This document shows positions 16,322 through 24,789 of a stretch of 64,000 nucleotides of DNA, one piece after another. The notes under the pieces are model-generated. The model worked only from the letters and a program-made list of their open reading frames with translations. It made no database searches and was not told the DNA's origin. The translations under genes and the position numbers were made by a program. The DNA comes from Dyadobacter sp. CY343 (GTDB lineage: Bacteria; Bacteroidota; Bacteroidia; Cytophagales; Spirosomataceae). How positions within the stretch are numbered: position 1 is the first letter of the stretch; each line of letters begins with the position of its first letter. Location of the stretch: assembly GCF_021390335.1 (NCBI RefSeq), contig NZ_JAJUXK010000004.1, forward strand, positions 558,001 to 622,000, in the 5' to 3' direction.

Positions 16322-17645
16322 ATGATGCCTTTACAATTTCGTTGAATGCTTCGATATTGAAAGGGATCGAAACTTTGCTCTTATTAAGCTCATGAAGCAT
16401 TCTTGATGGCATTACTGAACTGTAATTTCTTAACTGTCGTGGATTTGAATGACCCATCATAAACATCAATGGCCGCTCCGGGATCATATACTCATTTTCC
16501 ATCATACTGCTGAAAGTCTCGCGAAAAACAGAGGTACTTAGCGAAAATGGCGCTCTGCAAATTTCGCCCAGCACTTTTAGCGTTTTATTGAAGTCTGACA
16601 TGTCCAGTTTTGGTAAACTCTCGACTCCGTTGTACTTGCTTATAATAGCTTGCGCCTCACCAAGAAGCGGTATAATTGAAAAAATGTCAGATTTCTCCCG
16701 GCTTTTTTTAATAAACCATTCACCCGATGGCAGCCTATATAAGTGTTCACTGCGTAAGCTGAGATAATCTGTATATGACAGGCCTGTATTCATTAGGAAA
16801 ACGGCAACATCCCGTTCCTTCTCCAACGATTCAAGATCACAATCGAAAATTCTTTTCCGCGCATCAGCCAATAAGTACTGCGGCGGTTTAGCCGGATCGT
16901 ATTCCAGACCCATTGCTCCAATTGGACTGAATCTTATGTATTCTTTATTCACAGCATATTTCAGCGTCTGATTTAGAAGAGTCAGGTGCTTATTAATCGT
17001 ATTTCGACCGAACCGGGATTGTCCCACATCGTTTTTCTGATCAAACATCCAAAGCTGGAATTCCTCAAAATGCTGATACTTGAAGGAACTAACGGTCAAT
17101 TTTACGTAACCTTTTTTTAAGAGAAATTCCTGAATGTTATTGCGCCTGGTTCGGTAGTTTGCCATCGTTGAGCCCTTACGTTTTTTTTGCGTCAATGTAT
17201 CTCGAAGTTCATCCACTACTTCGATGAATTTCAAGTCCGGTCTCAAGGGTCTCGGATTGGTAATTAATCCTTTAATTGCGTCAGCAGAAACTGGAATGTC
17301 CATTGCAGTCAAAATGCCACACGCTTCATGAGCAAACTTTCTCAGATTGATAAGGTCTTCATTAAACTTAGCAGCCATTGAAAAGCTGCTACTAACCGGA
17401 TGCTCGAATGAAGAAGGTTTTATACCCTCCCTTCTGCTTCCAGCCGTCAACCAATATTTGGCCGGAACTTTTAATTTCGTAGAAAACGGAATGCTTTTTT
17501 TCCCGTTCAGTTCTATCACAGCATAGATTGCGCAGCGTTTTTCAGCTTTCGCTCCCTCCTTCCCCCTCAGAAAGAAATTTACACTTACATTCATTTTTCT
17601 CTTAAAATTTAGCATTCCTTGAATATTTAGGTGAGTTCTACTCAA
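16320..17645 (-). CDS. Tyrosine recombinase/phage integrase, Bacteroidetes type
   Basis: 441 aa. An N-terminal arm-binding domain (about 18-80), SAM-like core-binding domain (about 130-240) and catalytic domain (about 255-430) are visible. The candidate nucleophile is Tyr408 (RNYSS), with His399 in MMGHS and Arg375 in VFRETF. The canonical first Arg is Ser290 (NTGLSYTDYL) and the HxxR His is Ser372. IntDOT of CTnDOT also lacks the first Arg, so activity is plausible. It is the last prophage gene before tRNA-Glu, the classic integration setting. The true start may be a later Met (MLNFKRK or MNVSVNF). Confidence 0.88.
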   Translation of the reverse strand: MSRTHLNIQGMLNFKRKMNVSVNFFLRGKEGAKAEKRCAIYAVIELNGKKSIPFSTKLKVPAKYWLTAGSRREGIKPSSFEHPVSSSFSMAAKFNEDLINLRKFAHEACGILTAMDIPVSADAIKGLITNPRPLRPDLKFIEVVDELRDTLTQKKRKGSTMANYRTRRNNIQEFLLKKGYVKLTVSSFKYQHFEEFQLWMFDQKNDVGQSRFGRNTINKHLTLLNQTLKYAVNKEYIRFSPIGAMGLEYDPAKPPQYLLADARKRIFDCDLESLEKERDVAVFLMNTGLSYTDYLSLRSEHLYRLPSGEWFIKKSREKSDIFSIIPLLGEAQAIISKYNGVESLPKLDMSDFNKTLKVLGEICRAPFSLSTSVFRETFSSMMENEYMIPERPLMFMMGHSNPRQLRNYSSVMPSRMLHELNKSKVSIPFNIEAFNEIVKAS

Positions 17646-17716
17646 GGAAGAAAAGGTGTTAGCAAGGTTTTGTAACTGTTAGTAAAACTGTGATCTAGTT
17701 CTACAAGGCTGGGAAA

Positions 17717-17746
17717 ACAAAAAAGTCTGCTTTTCTAAGCAGACTT
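17717..17746 (-). terminator. Terminator downstream of tRNA-Glu
   Basis: AAGTCTGCTT (17723-17732) and AAGCAGACTT (17737-17746) form a 10-bp stem. On the minus strand it is followed by TTTTG, ending tRNA transcription 53 bp past the tRNA. Confidence 0.8.
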
Positions 17747-17798
17747 TCCAAATACTGTAAATTAAAAAATGATTGAAAGTGCCTTTTTGCACGGTTTG

Positions 17799-17870
17799 TG
17801 ACCCATAGGGGAATCGAACCCCTGTTTCAACCGTGAAAGGGTCGTGTCCTAACCGCTAGACGAATGGGCC
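17799..17870 (-). tRNA. tRNA-Glu (anticodon UUC)
   Basis: 72-nt cloverleaf. The acceptor stem GGCCCAT/ATGGGTC has one G-U pair and the discriminator is A. The D-arm is TCTAGCGGTTAGGA, the anticodon stem CGACC/GGTTG has loop CTTTCAC (anticodon TTC), and the T-arm contains GGTTCGATTCC. CCA is not encoded. The 3' end faces the integrase and prophage, so this is the likely integration site. A duplicated attachment core would lie left of base 1 and cannot be seen. The rest of the 17646-18125 gap holds the tRNA terminator and upstream promoter region only. Confidence 0.95.
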
Positions 17871-18087
17871 GACTGGTCTCCTACTTCGCGCGTTATTTCA
17901 CACTTTCTTTCACTATTGCGCTTCCCTTTTCCGAAAACGTGGTGCAAAGATGCACGGTCGATTTTGAAATTGCAACTATGCAAGCGAAATAAAATTCAAC
18001 TATTTTATTATCCATTCATTCTCAGACGCTTCAAGCTGAAAATATTTTTAACCCCGCTCTCGGTGATATTAAATTCGGGTAACTTTC

Positions 18088-18095
18088 TAAATTTG
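18088..18095 (+). promoter_or_regulatory. -7 promoter element (TAAATTTG) of the M14 peptidase gene
   Basis: Perfect match to the Bacteroidetes TAnnTTTG -7 element, 30 bp before the ATG at 18126. No clear TTG at -33 was found, so this is a partial promoter call. Confidence 0.4.
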
Positions 18096-18125
18096 GGTTG
18101 AGCATTCTTCACTTATTTACTGCTT

Positions 18126-20615
18126 ATGCTAAAAATTATCCGCTTTTTCCTGCTACTCCTTTCGCTGAATCCCATTTTTGCTCAAAACACAACGCCCGAA
18201 CAACACTTAGGATTTCCTCTCGGCTCCAAGTTTGCCTTTCATAGTCAGATACTACAATATTTCAGCTTGCTCCAATCCCAGAATCAGGATCGTGTGAAGC
18301 TGGTCCAATATGGTTCTAGCAATGAAGGCCGGTCTTTGATGATCGCATTCATTTCTTCTCCTGAAAATATGGGCAAGCTGGAATCCATTCGGCAGAATCA
18401 CCTGAAGAGCATCGGTCTGATGGAGGGTAAACCAGATGCGAGCGTGCCTCCGATCGTTTGGCTGAGCTATAATGTTCATGGAAATGAGTCCGTTTCGGCC
18501 AACACGAGTATGCAGGTTTTGTATGAGCTACTCAACAAGCAAAATACGCTCACACAAGATTTCCTGAAAAATATGGTGATCATGATCGATCCCTGCATCA
18601 ATCCGGACGGATATGAGCGATATACGCAGTGGTATAATAGAGTGCAAAACGCAGTTCCCGATGTGACGCCGTTTGCACTGGAGCACGATGAGCCCTGGCC
18701 AGGCGGCAGGTTCAACCACTATTTGTTTGACCTGAACCGTGATTGGGCGTGGCAAACACAAAAAGAAACCCAGGAGCGAATTGTCCTGTACAACCAGTGG
18801 ATGCCGCATTTCCATGCCGATTTCCATGAGATGGGAAGTTCGAGAAGTTACTACTTCCCTCCCGCGGCCAAGCCATTTCACAAGGATATTACCGCCTGGC
18901 AGCGCCAGTTCAACGATATTATTGGTGAGTACTGCAGAAAATATTTTGATAAAAACAACTGGGCGTATTTCACCAAATATAATTACGACCTCTTTTACCC
19001 AAGCTACGGCGACACCTGGCCGACGGTAAACGGAGCTGTAGGTGTCACTTATGAACAAGGAGGGGGCGGTCGTGCGGGGCTTGGAATCGAGCGCAAAGAC
19101 GAACATGACACACTTACCCTCAAAAGCCGCATTTCGCACCATTACGCGACCAGTTTGGCCACATTAGAGGCTGTTCTATCTCAAAAAGAGAAGATTGTAT
19201 CCGAATTCATCAGATTTCACGATAATGCAGCCAAGGCCCCGGCAGGGAACTTCAATACCTATGTGATCAAAACAAAAGGCCAGGAAGAGCGGATCAGGTC
19301 TTTCGGCAGCTGGCTTGATAAGCAGGGAATTGTGTACGGCACTGCCGGAAAAGCGATCAATGCGAAAGGCACGGAAATGACTGGCGCCACAGAGGAATCG
19401 ATCAAGATCGAAAGCAGCGATTTGGTGATCAGCGCCTATCAGCCAAAATCTAATTTGTTACGGATCCTGTTTGAACCAAAACCTGTCCTGGAAGATTCGG
19501 TGACTTACGATGTCACAAGCTGGGGCCTATCTTACATTTTCGGTTTAAAAGCTTACGGACTGAAAGAGAAGCTGATACCTTCAACTTACAAGGCTGAAAC
19601 GATTCAAAATACAGTTCCGAATTATCCTGTGTATGCTTATATAGCCCGCTGGTCGGAAGTGGAAGACGCCGTGTTTTTATCTGAGCTTTTGAAAAATGGC
19701 TTCTTAGTTAAAACTTCAAATATCCCTTTCGAAATAGACAAAATTTCTTTCAATTCCGGCACGCTTGTCATCACCAAAAAAGGAAACGAGCGGGCCGATT
19801 TTGATAAGCAGGTAACTGCGATCGCAGACAAACATTTTGTGAAACTTACTCCTGTAAAAACGGGTATGGTCACTTCCGGTGCAGATTTTGGCGATGATCA
19901 CGTTCCTTCGATTAATGCCCCCAAAGTGGTTGCAGTGAGCGGCGAGGGCATTTCTCCTACATCTTTCGGGGCTGTCTGGCACTATTTCGAGCAGCAAATC
20001 AAATATCCGGTTACGATCGTAAATGCTACTAAATTGCTTTCATTGCCGTGGAGTGAAATCGACGTACTGATATTGCCGGACGGGAAATATGGAGATATAA
20101 TCGGGGAAAAGCAGCTGGAAGCATTGCAGAATTGGATTAAAGCCGGCGGTAAACTGATCGCGATGGAAAGCGCGACGGACGCATTCTTAAATAAACCCGA
20201 CTTTAACCTGACCAAAAAGTATTCAGAGAAAAAGAAGGATGCCGACTTCTTTAAAAAATATGGCGACCAGGAACGTGAAGACGCGAGTGATTCTTCTCCC
20301 GGCAGCATGTTTCAGCTTACCATGGACGAAACACACCCGCTTTCATTTGGTTGTAGTAAGGAATACGTCACGCTGGTTAGGGACGCCTACGAGCGGGAAT
20401 ACCTGAGAGACGGCTGGAATGTAGGATACCTGACGGAAACAAGCTACAAAGCCGGTTTTGTAGGAAATAAAATGGCTGGAAAGTTAAAGAACACCCTCAT
20501 TCTCGGCACCCAGGAAATGGGCCGCGGCGAGGTCATTTACATGATGGACGATCCCGTGTTCAGGGCAATGCTGTATCAAGGGAAGATACTGTTTGCGAAT
20601 GCGGTGTTTAGGTAA
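18126..20615 (+). CDS. Secreted M14-family zinc carboxypeptidase
   Basis: 829-aa protein with a signal peptide ending near residue 20 (LSLNPIFAQ). The M14 domain (about 45-350) shows the zinc pair in VHGNES (His and Glu, about 119-122), the substrate Arg region FDLNRDWAW, a third zinc His in HADFHEMG (about 234-241) and the catalytic Glu in TYEQGG (about 307-312). The long C-terminal part includes a class I amidotransferase-like fold (about 600-720). It would act in the periplasm or outside the cell on peptides. It ends at an octamer inverted repeat shared with the converging aroQ. Confidence 0.88.
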   Translation: MLKIIRFFLLLLSLNPIFAQNTTPEQHLGFPLGSKFAFHSQILQYFSLLQSQNQDRVKLVQYGSSNEGRSLMIAFISSPENMGKLESIRQNHLKSIGLMEGKPDASVPPIVWLSYNVHGNESVSANTSMQVLYELLNKQNTLTQDFLKNMVIMIDPCINPDGYERYTQWYNRVQNAVPDVTPFALEHDEPWPGGRFNHYLFDLNRDWAWQTQKETQERIVLYNQWMPHFHADFHEMGSSRSYYFPPAAKPFHKDITAWQRQFNDIIGEYCRKYFDKNNWAYFTKYNYDLFYPSYGDTWPTVNGAVGVTYEQGGGGRAGLGIERKDEHDTLTLKSRISHHYATSLATLEAVLSQKEKIVSEFIRFHDNAAKAPAGNFNTYVIKTKGQEERIRSFGSWLDKQGIVYGTAGKAINAKGTEMTGATEESIKIESSDLVISAYQPKSNLLRILFEPKPVLEDSVTYDVTSWGLSYIFGLKAYGLKEKLIPSTYKAETIQNTVPNYPVYAYIARWSEVEDAVFLSELLKNGFLVKTSNIPFEIDKISFNSGTLVITKKGNERADFDKQVTAIADKHFVKLTPVKTGMVTSGADFGDDHVPSINAPKVVAVSGEGISPTSFGAVWHYFEQQIKYPVTIVNATKLLSLPWSEIDVLILPDGKYGDIIGEKQLEALQNWIKAGGKLIAMESATDAFLNKPDFNLTKKYSEKKKDADFFKKYGDQEREDASDSSPGSMFQLTMDETHPLSFGCSKEYVTLVRDAYEREYLRDGWNVGYLTETSYKAGFVGNKMAGKLKNTLILGTQEMGRGEVIYMMDDPVFRAMLYQGKILFANAVFR

Positions 20616-20619
20616 TTTT

Positions 20620-20698
20620 GAATGATTGAATGACTGAATGATTGAATAAAAATACATTCAATCATTCAATCATTCAGTCATTCAATCATTCAATCATT
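20620..20698. repeat. Octamer-built inverted repeat / bidirectional terminator
   Basis: The left arm (20620-20647) is built from 8-bp units of the GAATGATT kind. The right side (20656-20698) carries five ATTCAATC units, one being ATTCAGTC, plus ATT. The left arm pairs perfectly over 28 bp with 20664-20691. It lies between two converging genes and contains the last codons of aroQ (AAT GAT TGA). It probably ends transcription both ways. Confidence 0.88.
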
Positions 20699-21109
20699 AA
20701 AATACCTAACCGCAAGTTCATAACCCTTCAACCCCAGTCCGCAGATCATTCCCTTGCAGCGCGAAGTCAGGTAACTGTGGTGGCGGAAAGATTCGCGGGC
20801 GTGGATGTTTGAAATGTGAACTTCCACGGCTGGCGTGGTGACCGCAGAAAGTGCGTCAGCCAGGGCAATGGAAGTGTGGGTTAGTCCGCCGGCGTTGATA
20901 ATAATACCATCGAATGTAAAACCGACCTCATGAATTTTATCGATTAATGCGCCTTCGTGATTGGACTGAAAATAGTGGAGCTCTGTATCAGAAAAGGCGT
21001 TTTTCAAAGTTTCGAAGTAATCCTCAAATGACTGGTTACCATAAACAGTTGGCTCGCGCTTGCCCAAAAGATTTAAATTAGGACCATTCAGGATCAATAT
21101 CTTTTTCAT
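20690..21109 (-). CDS. aroQ: 3-dehydroquinate dehydratase, type II
   Basis: Third step of the shikimate pathway: trans-dehydration of 3-dehydroquinate. 139 aa, typical of the small type II enzyme. It has the N-terminal LNGPNLNLLGKREP (8-21), the catalytic Tyr in VYGNQSF (about 23), NAGGLTHTSIALADAL (72-87), and the His region VEVHISNIHARE (94-105) with FRHHSY. It is cytosolic. Its start is 32 bp from the divergent xerD start, and its last codons lie in the octamer inverted repeat. Confidence 0.95.
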   Translation of the reverse strand: MKKILILNGPNLNLLGKREPTVYGNQSFEDYFETLKNAFSDTELHYFQSNHEGALIDKIHEVGFTFDGIIINAGGLTHTSIALADALSAVTTPAVEVHISNIHARESFRHHSYLTSRCKGMICGLGLKGYELAVRYFND

Positions 21110-21141
21110 TGATTCGTGCAGATTTTATTTTCTTCCTTGCT

Positions 21142-22038
21142 ATGTGGCAAAGCTACATTAAACATTTTAAAAACTATCTGCGCCTCGAACGCTCACTATC
21201 CGGCAATTCCGTCGATGCTTACGTGCGCGATGTGGAGAAGCTGGAAGAGTTTCTGACACTTGCCAAAATCGACCTGCCGCCGGCCCGCATTGAAGAAGTT
21301 CACCTGACTGCATTTCTGAGATACCTGGCCGAACTGGGACTCGCCGCGCATTCCCAGGCGCGCATGCTTTCGGGTATCAAGGCTTTTTTTAAATATTTAC
21401 TGCTGGAAAATGAAATTTCAGAAGATCCGACAGAACTGCTCGAATCGCCCCGCCTGCCCAGAAAACTGCCTGACGTACTTTCGTACGAAGAAATAGAATC
21501 GATGCTCGGAGCGATTGACCATTCAACTCCCGAAGGAACGCGGAACCGGGCGATCATTGAAGTATTATACAGCTCGGGGCTTCGCGTTTCAGAGCTAACG
21601 GGCTTATTATTAACCCACTGCTACTTCGATATTGGCTTTTTGAGAATTTTAGGGAAAGGGGATAAAGTAAGGTTGGTTCCGATCGGGAAGGAAGCGATTA
21701 AATACACGCAGCTGTATCTCGATCACGTACGGAGAGAAATTGCGCCAGCGAAGGATAGCGAGGATATTGTTTTCCTGAATCGACGCGGCGGACAATTATC
21801 GCGCGTGATGATCTTCATTATGATCAAGGATATTGCAGAAAAGGCGGGGATCAATAAAACCGTCAGCCCGCACACGTTCAGGCATTCCTTTGCGACGCAT
21901 TTAATTGAGGGCGGCGCTAGTTTGCGGGCAGTTCAGGAAATGCTGGGTCACGAGTCGATCACCACGACAGAGATTTATACCCATTTGGACAGGGACTATC
22001 TCAAACAGATCATCACCGAATTTCACCCACGCGCCTGA
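21142..22038 (+). CDS. xerD: Site-specific tyrosine recombinase XerD
   Basis: Resolves chromosome dimers at dif with a XerC partner. ATG 21142 gives 298 aa, the family length; the frame also opens at 21109, but that would start on the aroQ start codon. N-terminal core-binding domain 1-100. The catalytic residues are all canonical: Arg in SSGLRVSEL, Lys in LGKGDKVRLVPIG, HTFRHSFATHL, LGHESITTTEIY with the Tyr nucleophile. This contrasts with the degenerate prophage integrase at 16320. Confidence 0.93.
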   Translation: MWQSYIKHFKNYLRLERSLSGNSVDAYVRDVEKLEEFLTLAKIDLPPARIEEVHLTAFLRYLAELGLAAHSQARMLSGIKAFFKYLLLENEISEDPTELLESPRLPRKLPDVLSYEEIESMLGAIDHSTPEGTRNRAIIEVLYSSGLRVSELTGLLLTHCYFDIGFLRILGKGDKVRLVPIGKEAIKYTQLYLDHVRREIAPAKDSEDIVFLNRRGGQLSRVMIFIMIKDIAEKAGINKTVSPHTFRHSFATHLIEGGASLRAVQEMLGHESITTTEIYTHLDRDYLKQIITEFHPRA

Positions 22039-22044
22039 AAAACG

Positions 22045-22248
22045 CTATTCTACTTCTTTAAGCAGCGAATCCAGTTTCAGAGAATCTGAATCGGGCGAGG
22101 CGCCGGGCAATGCGCGGTTGAGCTGTTTCGGCTTGTTCCAGGGCGCCGTCGTGCGGCTCGACATATCGTAAGATATGTATGCAAACAGCGACACGAAAAG
22201 AATGAAAACGATGACGAATATGCGCTTGTTCTTATTTGGTTTTTCCAT
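22045..22248 (-). CDS. Small single-pass membrane protein, 67 aa
   Basis: Basic N-terminus (MEKPNKNKR), one transmembrane helix at about 10-27 (IFVIVFILFVSLFAYISY), then a Pro/Ser/Asp-rich tail. It starts 1 bp after the stop of sixA (minus strand), so the two are probably co-transcribed. It converges on xerD with 6 bp between stops. Function unknown. Confidence 0.65.
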   Translation of the reverse strand: MEKPNKNKRIFVIVFILFVSLFAYISYDMSSRTTAPWNKPKQLNRALPGASPDSDSLKLDSLLKEVE

Positions 22249-22249
22249 T

Positions 22250-22756
22250 TTATTCTACTCCTCCTACCTGCTTCGGCGTTTTGTAAAGCACCAGATTTCC
22301 CGTTTTAGCAGATATTTCTTCCCATTTCTGATTGTCAAATTCAATAAATGCCACGCCGCCTTTTTTCATTGATCCAATATTCCCACCGGAAAGATATTCG
22401 GCAAAATATGTGATATCAGGATTATGGCCAAACAGAATAAGGCTTGAAAAATCCTCGGAAACCGAATTGATCGCGCTTAAATATGCTCTCGGCCCGCCGT
22501 CGTAAATCTCTGGTTTGAAATTAATAGACGCCGTATTTACCCCGAGCTGTTTCGCAAAAATTTCTGCCGTTTTGAAAGCGCGGGCAGCCGGGCTGGAAAT
22601 GAAAATATCCGGCTTCACATTTGCTTCGGCTAGCCATTTGCCCATCACCTCTGATTCCGCAAGACCCCTATTGTTAAGATTTCTGTCAAAATCTTTGACC
22701 CTGAAACTTTGGTCTTCCGCGGTCGCATGCCGCACCAGAATGAGCATTTTTTTCAT
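22250..22756 (-). CDS. sixA: SixA-type phosphohistidine phosphatase (histidine phosphatase family)
   Basis: 168 aa from ATG 22756 (MKKMLILVRHATAE); an upstream in-frame start at 22792 was not used because the RHA motif normally lies near the N-terminus. It has the RHA catalytic motif (about 9-11), SSPAARAFKTAEIFAK (about 63-78), and the second His in LFGHNPDITYFAEYL (about 123-137). SixA removes phosphate from phosphohistidine in phosphotransfer proteins; here the substrate is unknown. It is cytosolic and upstream of the 67-aa membrane protein. Confidence 0.85.
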   Translation of the reverse strand: MKKMLILVRHATAEDQSFRVKDFDRNLNNRGLAESEVMGKWLAEANVKPDIFISSPAARAFKTAEIFAKQLGVNTASINFKPEIYDGGPRAYLSAINSVSEDFSSLILFGHNPDITYFAEYLSGGNIGSMKKGGVAFIEFDNQKWEEISAKTGNLVLYKTPKQVGGVE

Positions 22757-22899
22757 TACACCGTTTTTTTTCAAAAATACAGAATCCGCCAATCTTAAAC
22801 GTGAAGCCCGCCGCTAAAAAATGTAGTATTTCTAAACCATTTAAAGGCGCGATTCACCATTTGACAATATTTCTCCGGGAATGCGGGACATTTAATCCG

Positions 22900-22907
22900 T
22901 AATTTTG
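22900..22907 (+). promoter_or_regulatory. -7 promoter element (TAATTTTG) of sppA
   Basis: Matches TAnnTTTG, 45 bp upstream of the sppA ATG. No well-spaced -33 TTG was found. Confidence 0.35.
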
Positions 22908-22952
22908 TTCATTACGTAGCTTTAAAAGAAAACTTTATATCGTTAATATAAA

Positions 22953-24719
22953 ATGTTGCAATTCCTCAAATATGTGCTCGCTACTTTCGTCGGCATCATC
23001 TTGTTTCTCTTCCTCTCTTTCTTCATTTTAGTTGGAATTGGTTCGATGTTCTCTTCTGATGATGAAGTGACGATCAACGAAAAATCTGTCCTCAAACTCG
23101 ATCTGAATCAGCCTATTGCAGAAGTAGGCGTGGAAAATCCTTTTTCTGATTTCGGCGGGATGTTCAGCGGTAACGAAGATGTAGTGGGCTTGAAAGACAT
23201 TATCGCGGCTTTAAAAAGTGCGCAGTCTGACGACAAGATCAAGGGTATCTATCTTAAAACAGAAAATCCACAGGCTGGCTGGGCTACTCTGGAAGAGATC
23301 AGAAAGCAGCTGAATGAATTTAAGAAATCAAAGAAATTTATCGTCACTTACGGCGAATCTTACTCGGAAAAAGGCTACTATCTGGCATCGGTTTCAGATA
23401 AAATATACCTTAACCCGGTGGGCGGAATTGAATGGAACGGATTGTCCGCCGAATATAGTTTCTTCAAGGGAACATTTGACAAACTCGAAATTAAACCGCT
23501 GGTTTTCAGGGTAGGAGAATTTAAAAGCGCCATTGAAATGTTTTCCCGCCAGGATATGAGCGAGGCGAGCAAAAAGCAGTCGATCGAACTTATCACCGCG
23601 ATCAATGATAATTTCCTGAAAAACATCTCTGCCTCCCGTGGCATTTCGGTTGAACAGTTGAAAAATCTGGCCGACTCCCTGGCGATTGAAAATCCAAAAT
23701 CAGCATTACAATATAAATTCATCACCAATCTGGGTTACCAGGATGAACTTGATTCTTATATCAAGAAAGAGCTGAAAGTGGAGGAGAAAAAGGATATCTC
23801 TTTTGTTGGGGTAAACAAATACTTAAAAGGTCCTTCAAAAGGAGACGAAGGTGACTTTAACAAACGGATAGGTGTATTGGTGGCCGAAGGTGAAATTACC
23901 TCCGGCAAAGGCGGCGACGAAAGTATTGGTTCCGAGAAATTTGTGAAAGAACTGAAAGAAATAAGGGAAAACGATAAGATCAAAGCTGTTGTGATCCGCA
24001 TTAATTCCCCGGGCGGAAGTGCATTGGCTTCGGACGTCATGTGGAGGGAGATTAAACTGACCGCGAAAAAGAAGCCCGTTATCGCATCAATGTCCGACGT
24101 AGCCGCCTCAGGAGGCTATTACCTTGCAATGGGCTGCGATACGATCGTTGCACAACCCAACACGATTACTGGCTCTATCGGGATTTTCGGACTCGTTTTC
24201 AATGTAACCGATTTCATGAACAACAAGCTGGGTATTACATTCGACGGTGTGGGTACAAGTCCACACGCCGACTGGCCGACAGCGACGCGCGAAATGACCG
24301 AGTTTGAAAAATCAATGATCCAGAGAAGCGTAAATGAAGGCTACGAAACCTTCACCAGGAAAGCGGCGGAAGGCAGAAAAATGTCGCTTGAAAAACTGAA
24401 AAGCCTTGCGCAGGGCCGGGTTTGGTCGGGCGTTGAAGCGAAGGAAAACGGGCTTGTCGATGTTTTAGGCGGAGTTGACGATGCAGTCAAACTAGCTGCA
24501 AAAGCCGCGAAACTGAAAGAAGGCGATTATCGGGTGCGTTACTATCCTGAAAAGAAAAAGCCTTTTGATGAATTTTTTGAGAAGATGATGGGCGATGAAG
24601 AAGAGAAGGTGACGGCTAAAAATCTTGGTGAATTGGCTCCTTACGTGAAGATGTACAAAAAGCTGATGAATATGGGCGGAACCCAGGCAAGAATGCCTTT
24701 CGAGCTCGTGATCAAATAA
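22953..24719 (+). CDS. sppA: Signal peptide peptidase SppA, 67-kDa type
   Basis: Membrane-bound S49 serine protease degrading cleaved signal peptides. 588 aa with an N-terminal membrane anchor (about 5-30). Two tandem S49 domains follow: the N-terminal copy supplies the Lys base (about Lys188-190, VGEFKSAIEMFSRQDMS), and the C-terminal copy the Ser in MSDVAASGGYYLAMG (about 380-394) after INSPGGSALAS. This two-domain layout matches E. coli SppA. It is followed by a bidirectional terminator shared with the YihY gene. Confidence 0.93.
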   Translation: MLQFLKYVLATFVGIILFLFLSFFILVGIGSMFSSDDEVTINEKSVLKLDLNQPIAEVGVENPFSDFGGMFSGNEDVVGLKDIIAALKSAQSDDKIKGIYLKTENPQAGWATLEEIRKQLNEFKKSKKFIVTYGESYSEKGYYLASVSDKIYLNPVGGIEWNGLSAEYSFFKGTFDKLEIKPLVFRVGEFKSAIEMFSRQDMSEASKKQSIELITAINDNFLKNISASRGISVEQLKNLADSLAIENPKSALQYKFITNLGYQDELDSYIKKELKVEEKKDISFVGVNKYLKGPSKGDEGDFNKRIGVLVAEGEITSGKGGDESIGSEKFVKELKEIRENDKIKAVVIRINSPGGSALASDVMWREIKLTAKKKPVIASMSDVAASGGYYLAMGCDTIVAQPNTITGSIGIFGLVFNVTDFMNNKLGITFDGVGTSPHADWPTATREMTEFEKSMIQRSVNEGYETFTRKAAEGRKMSLEKLKSLAQGRVWSGVEAKENGLVDVLGGVDDAVKLAAKAAKLKEGDYRVRYYPEKKKPFDEFFEKMMGDEEEKVTAKNLGELAPYVKMYKKLMNMGGTQARMPFELVIK

Positions 24720-24740
24720 GCGCTAAATAAGTTATGATAT

Positions 24741-24779
24741 AAAAAATCCCTTCTGATCGGTTTCAGAAGGGATTTTTTA
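24741..24779. terminator. Bidirectional terminator between sppA and the YihY gene
   Basis: Arms AAAAAATCCCTTCTGA and TCAGAAGGGATTTTTT form a long perfect stem with T-rich flanks both ways, placed between converging genes. Confidence 0.92.
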
Positions 24780-24789
24780 TGGGGTTAGA

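Noticed and set aside
18528..19142. 204-codon open frame antisense to the M14 peptidase gene
   Set aside because: It mirrors a clear protease gene with intact catalytic motifs and has no coding signs of its own.
20620..20698. CRISPR-like repeat
   Set aside because: The 8-bp units have no spacers and form an inverted repeat, so it is a terminator-type structure.
21142..22038. Second phage integrase
   Set aside because: The canonical residues, length and position beside aroQ fit chromosomal XerD, outside the prophage.
22953..24719. Phage-type S49 protease
   Set aside because: Two S49 domains and an N-terminal membrane anchor mark it as the cellular SppA, unlike the single-domain phage enzyme at 6016.
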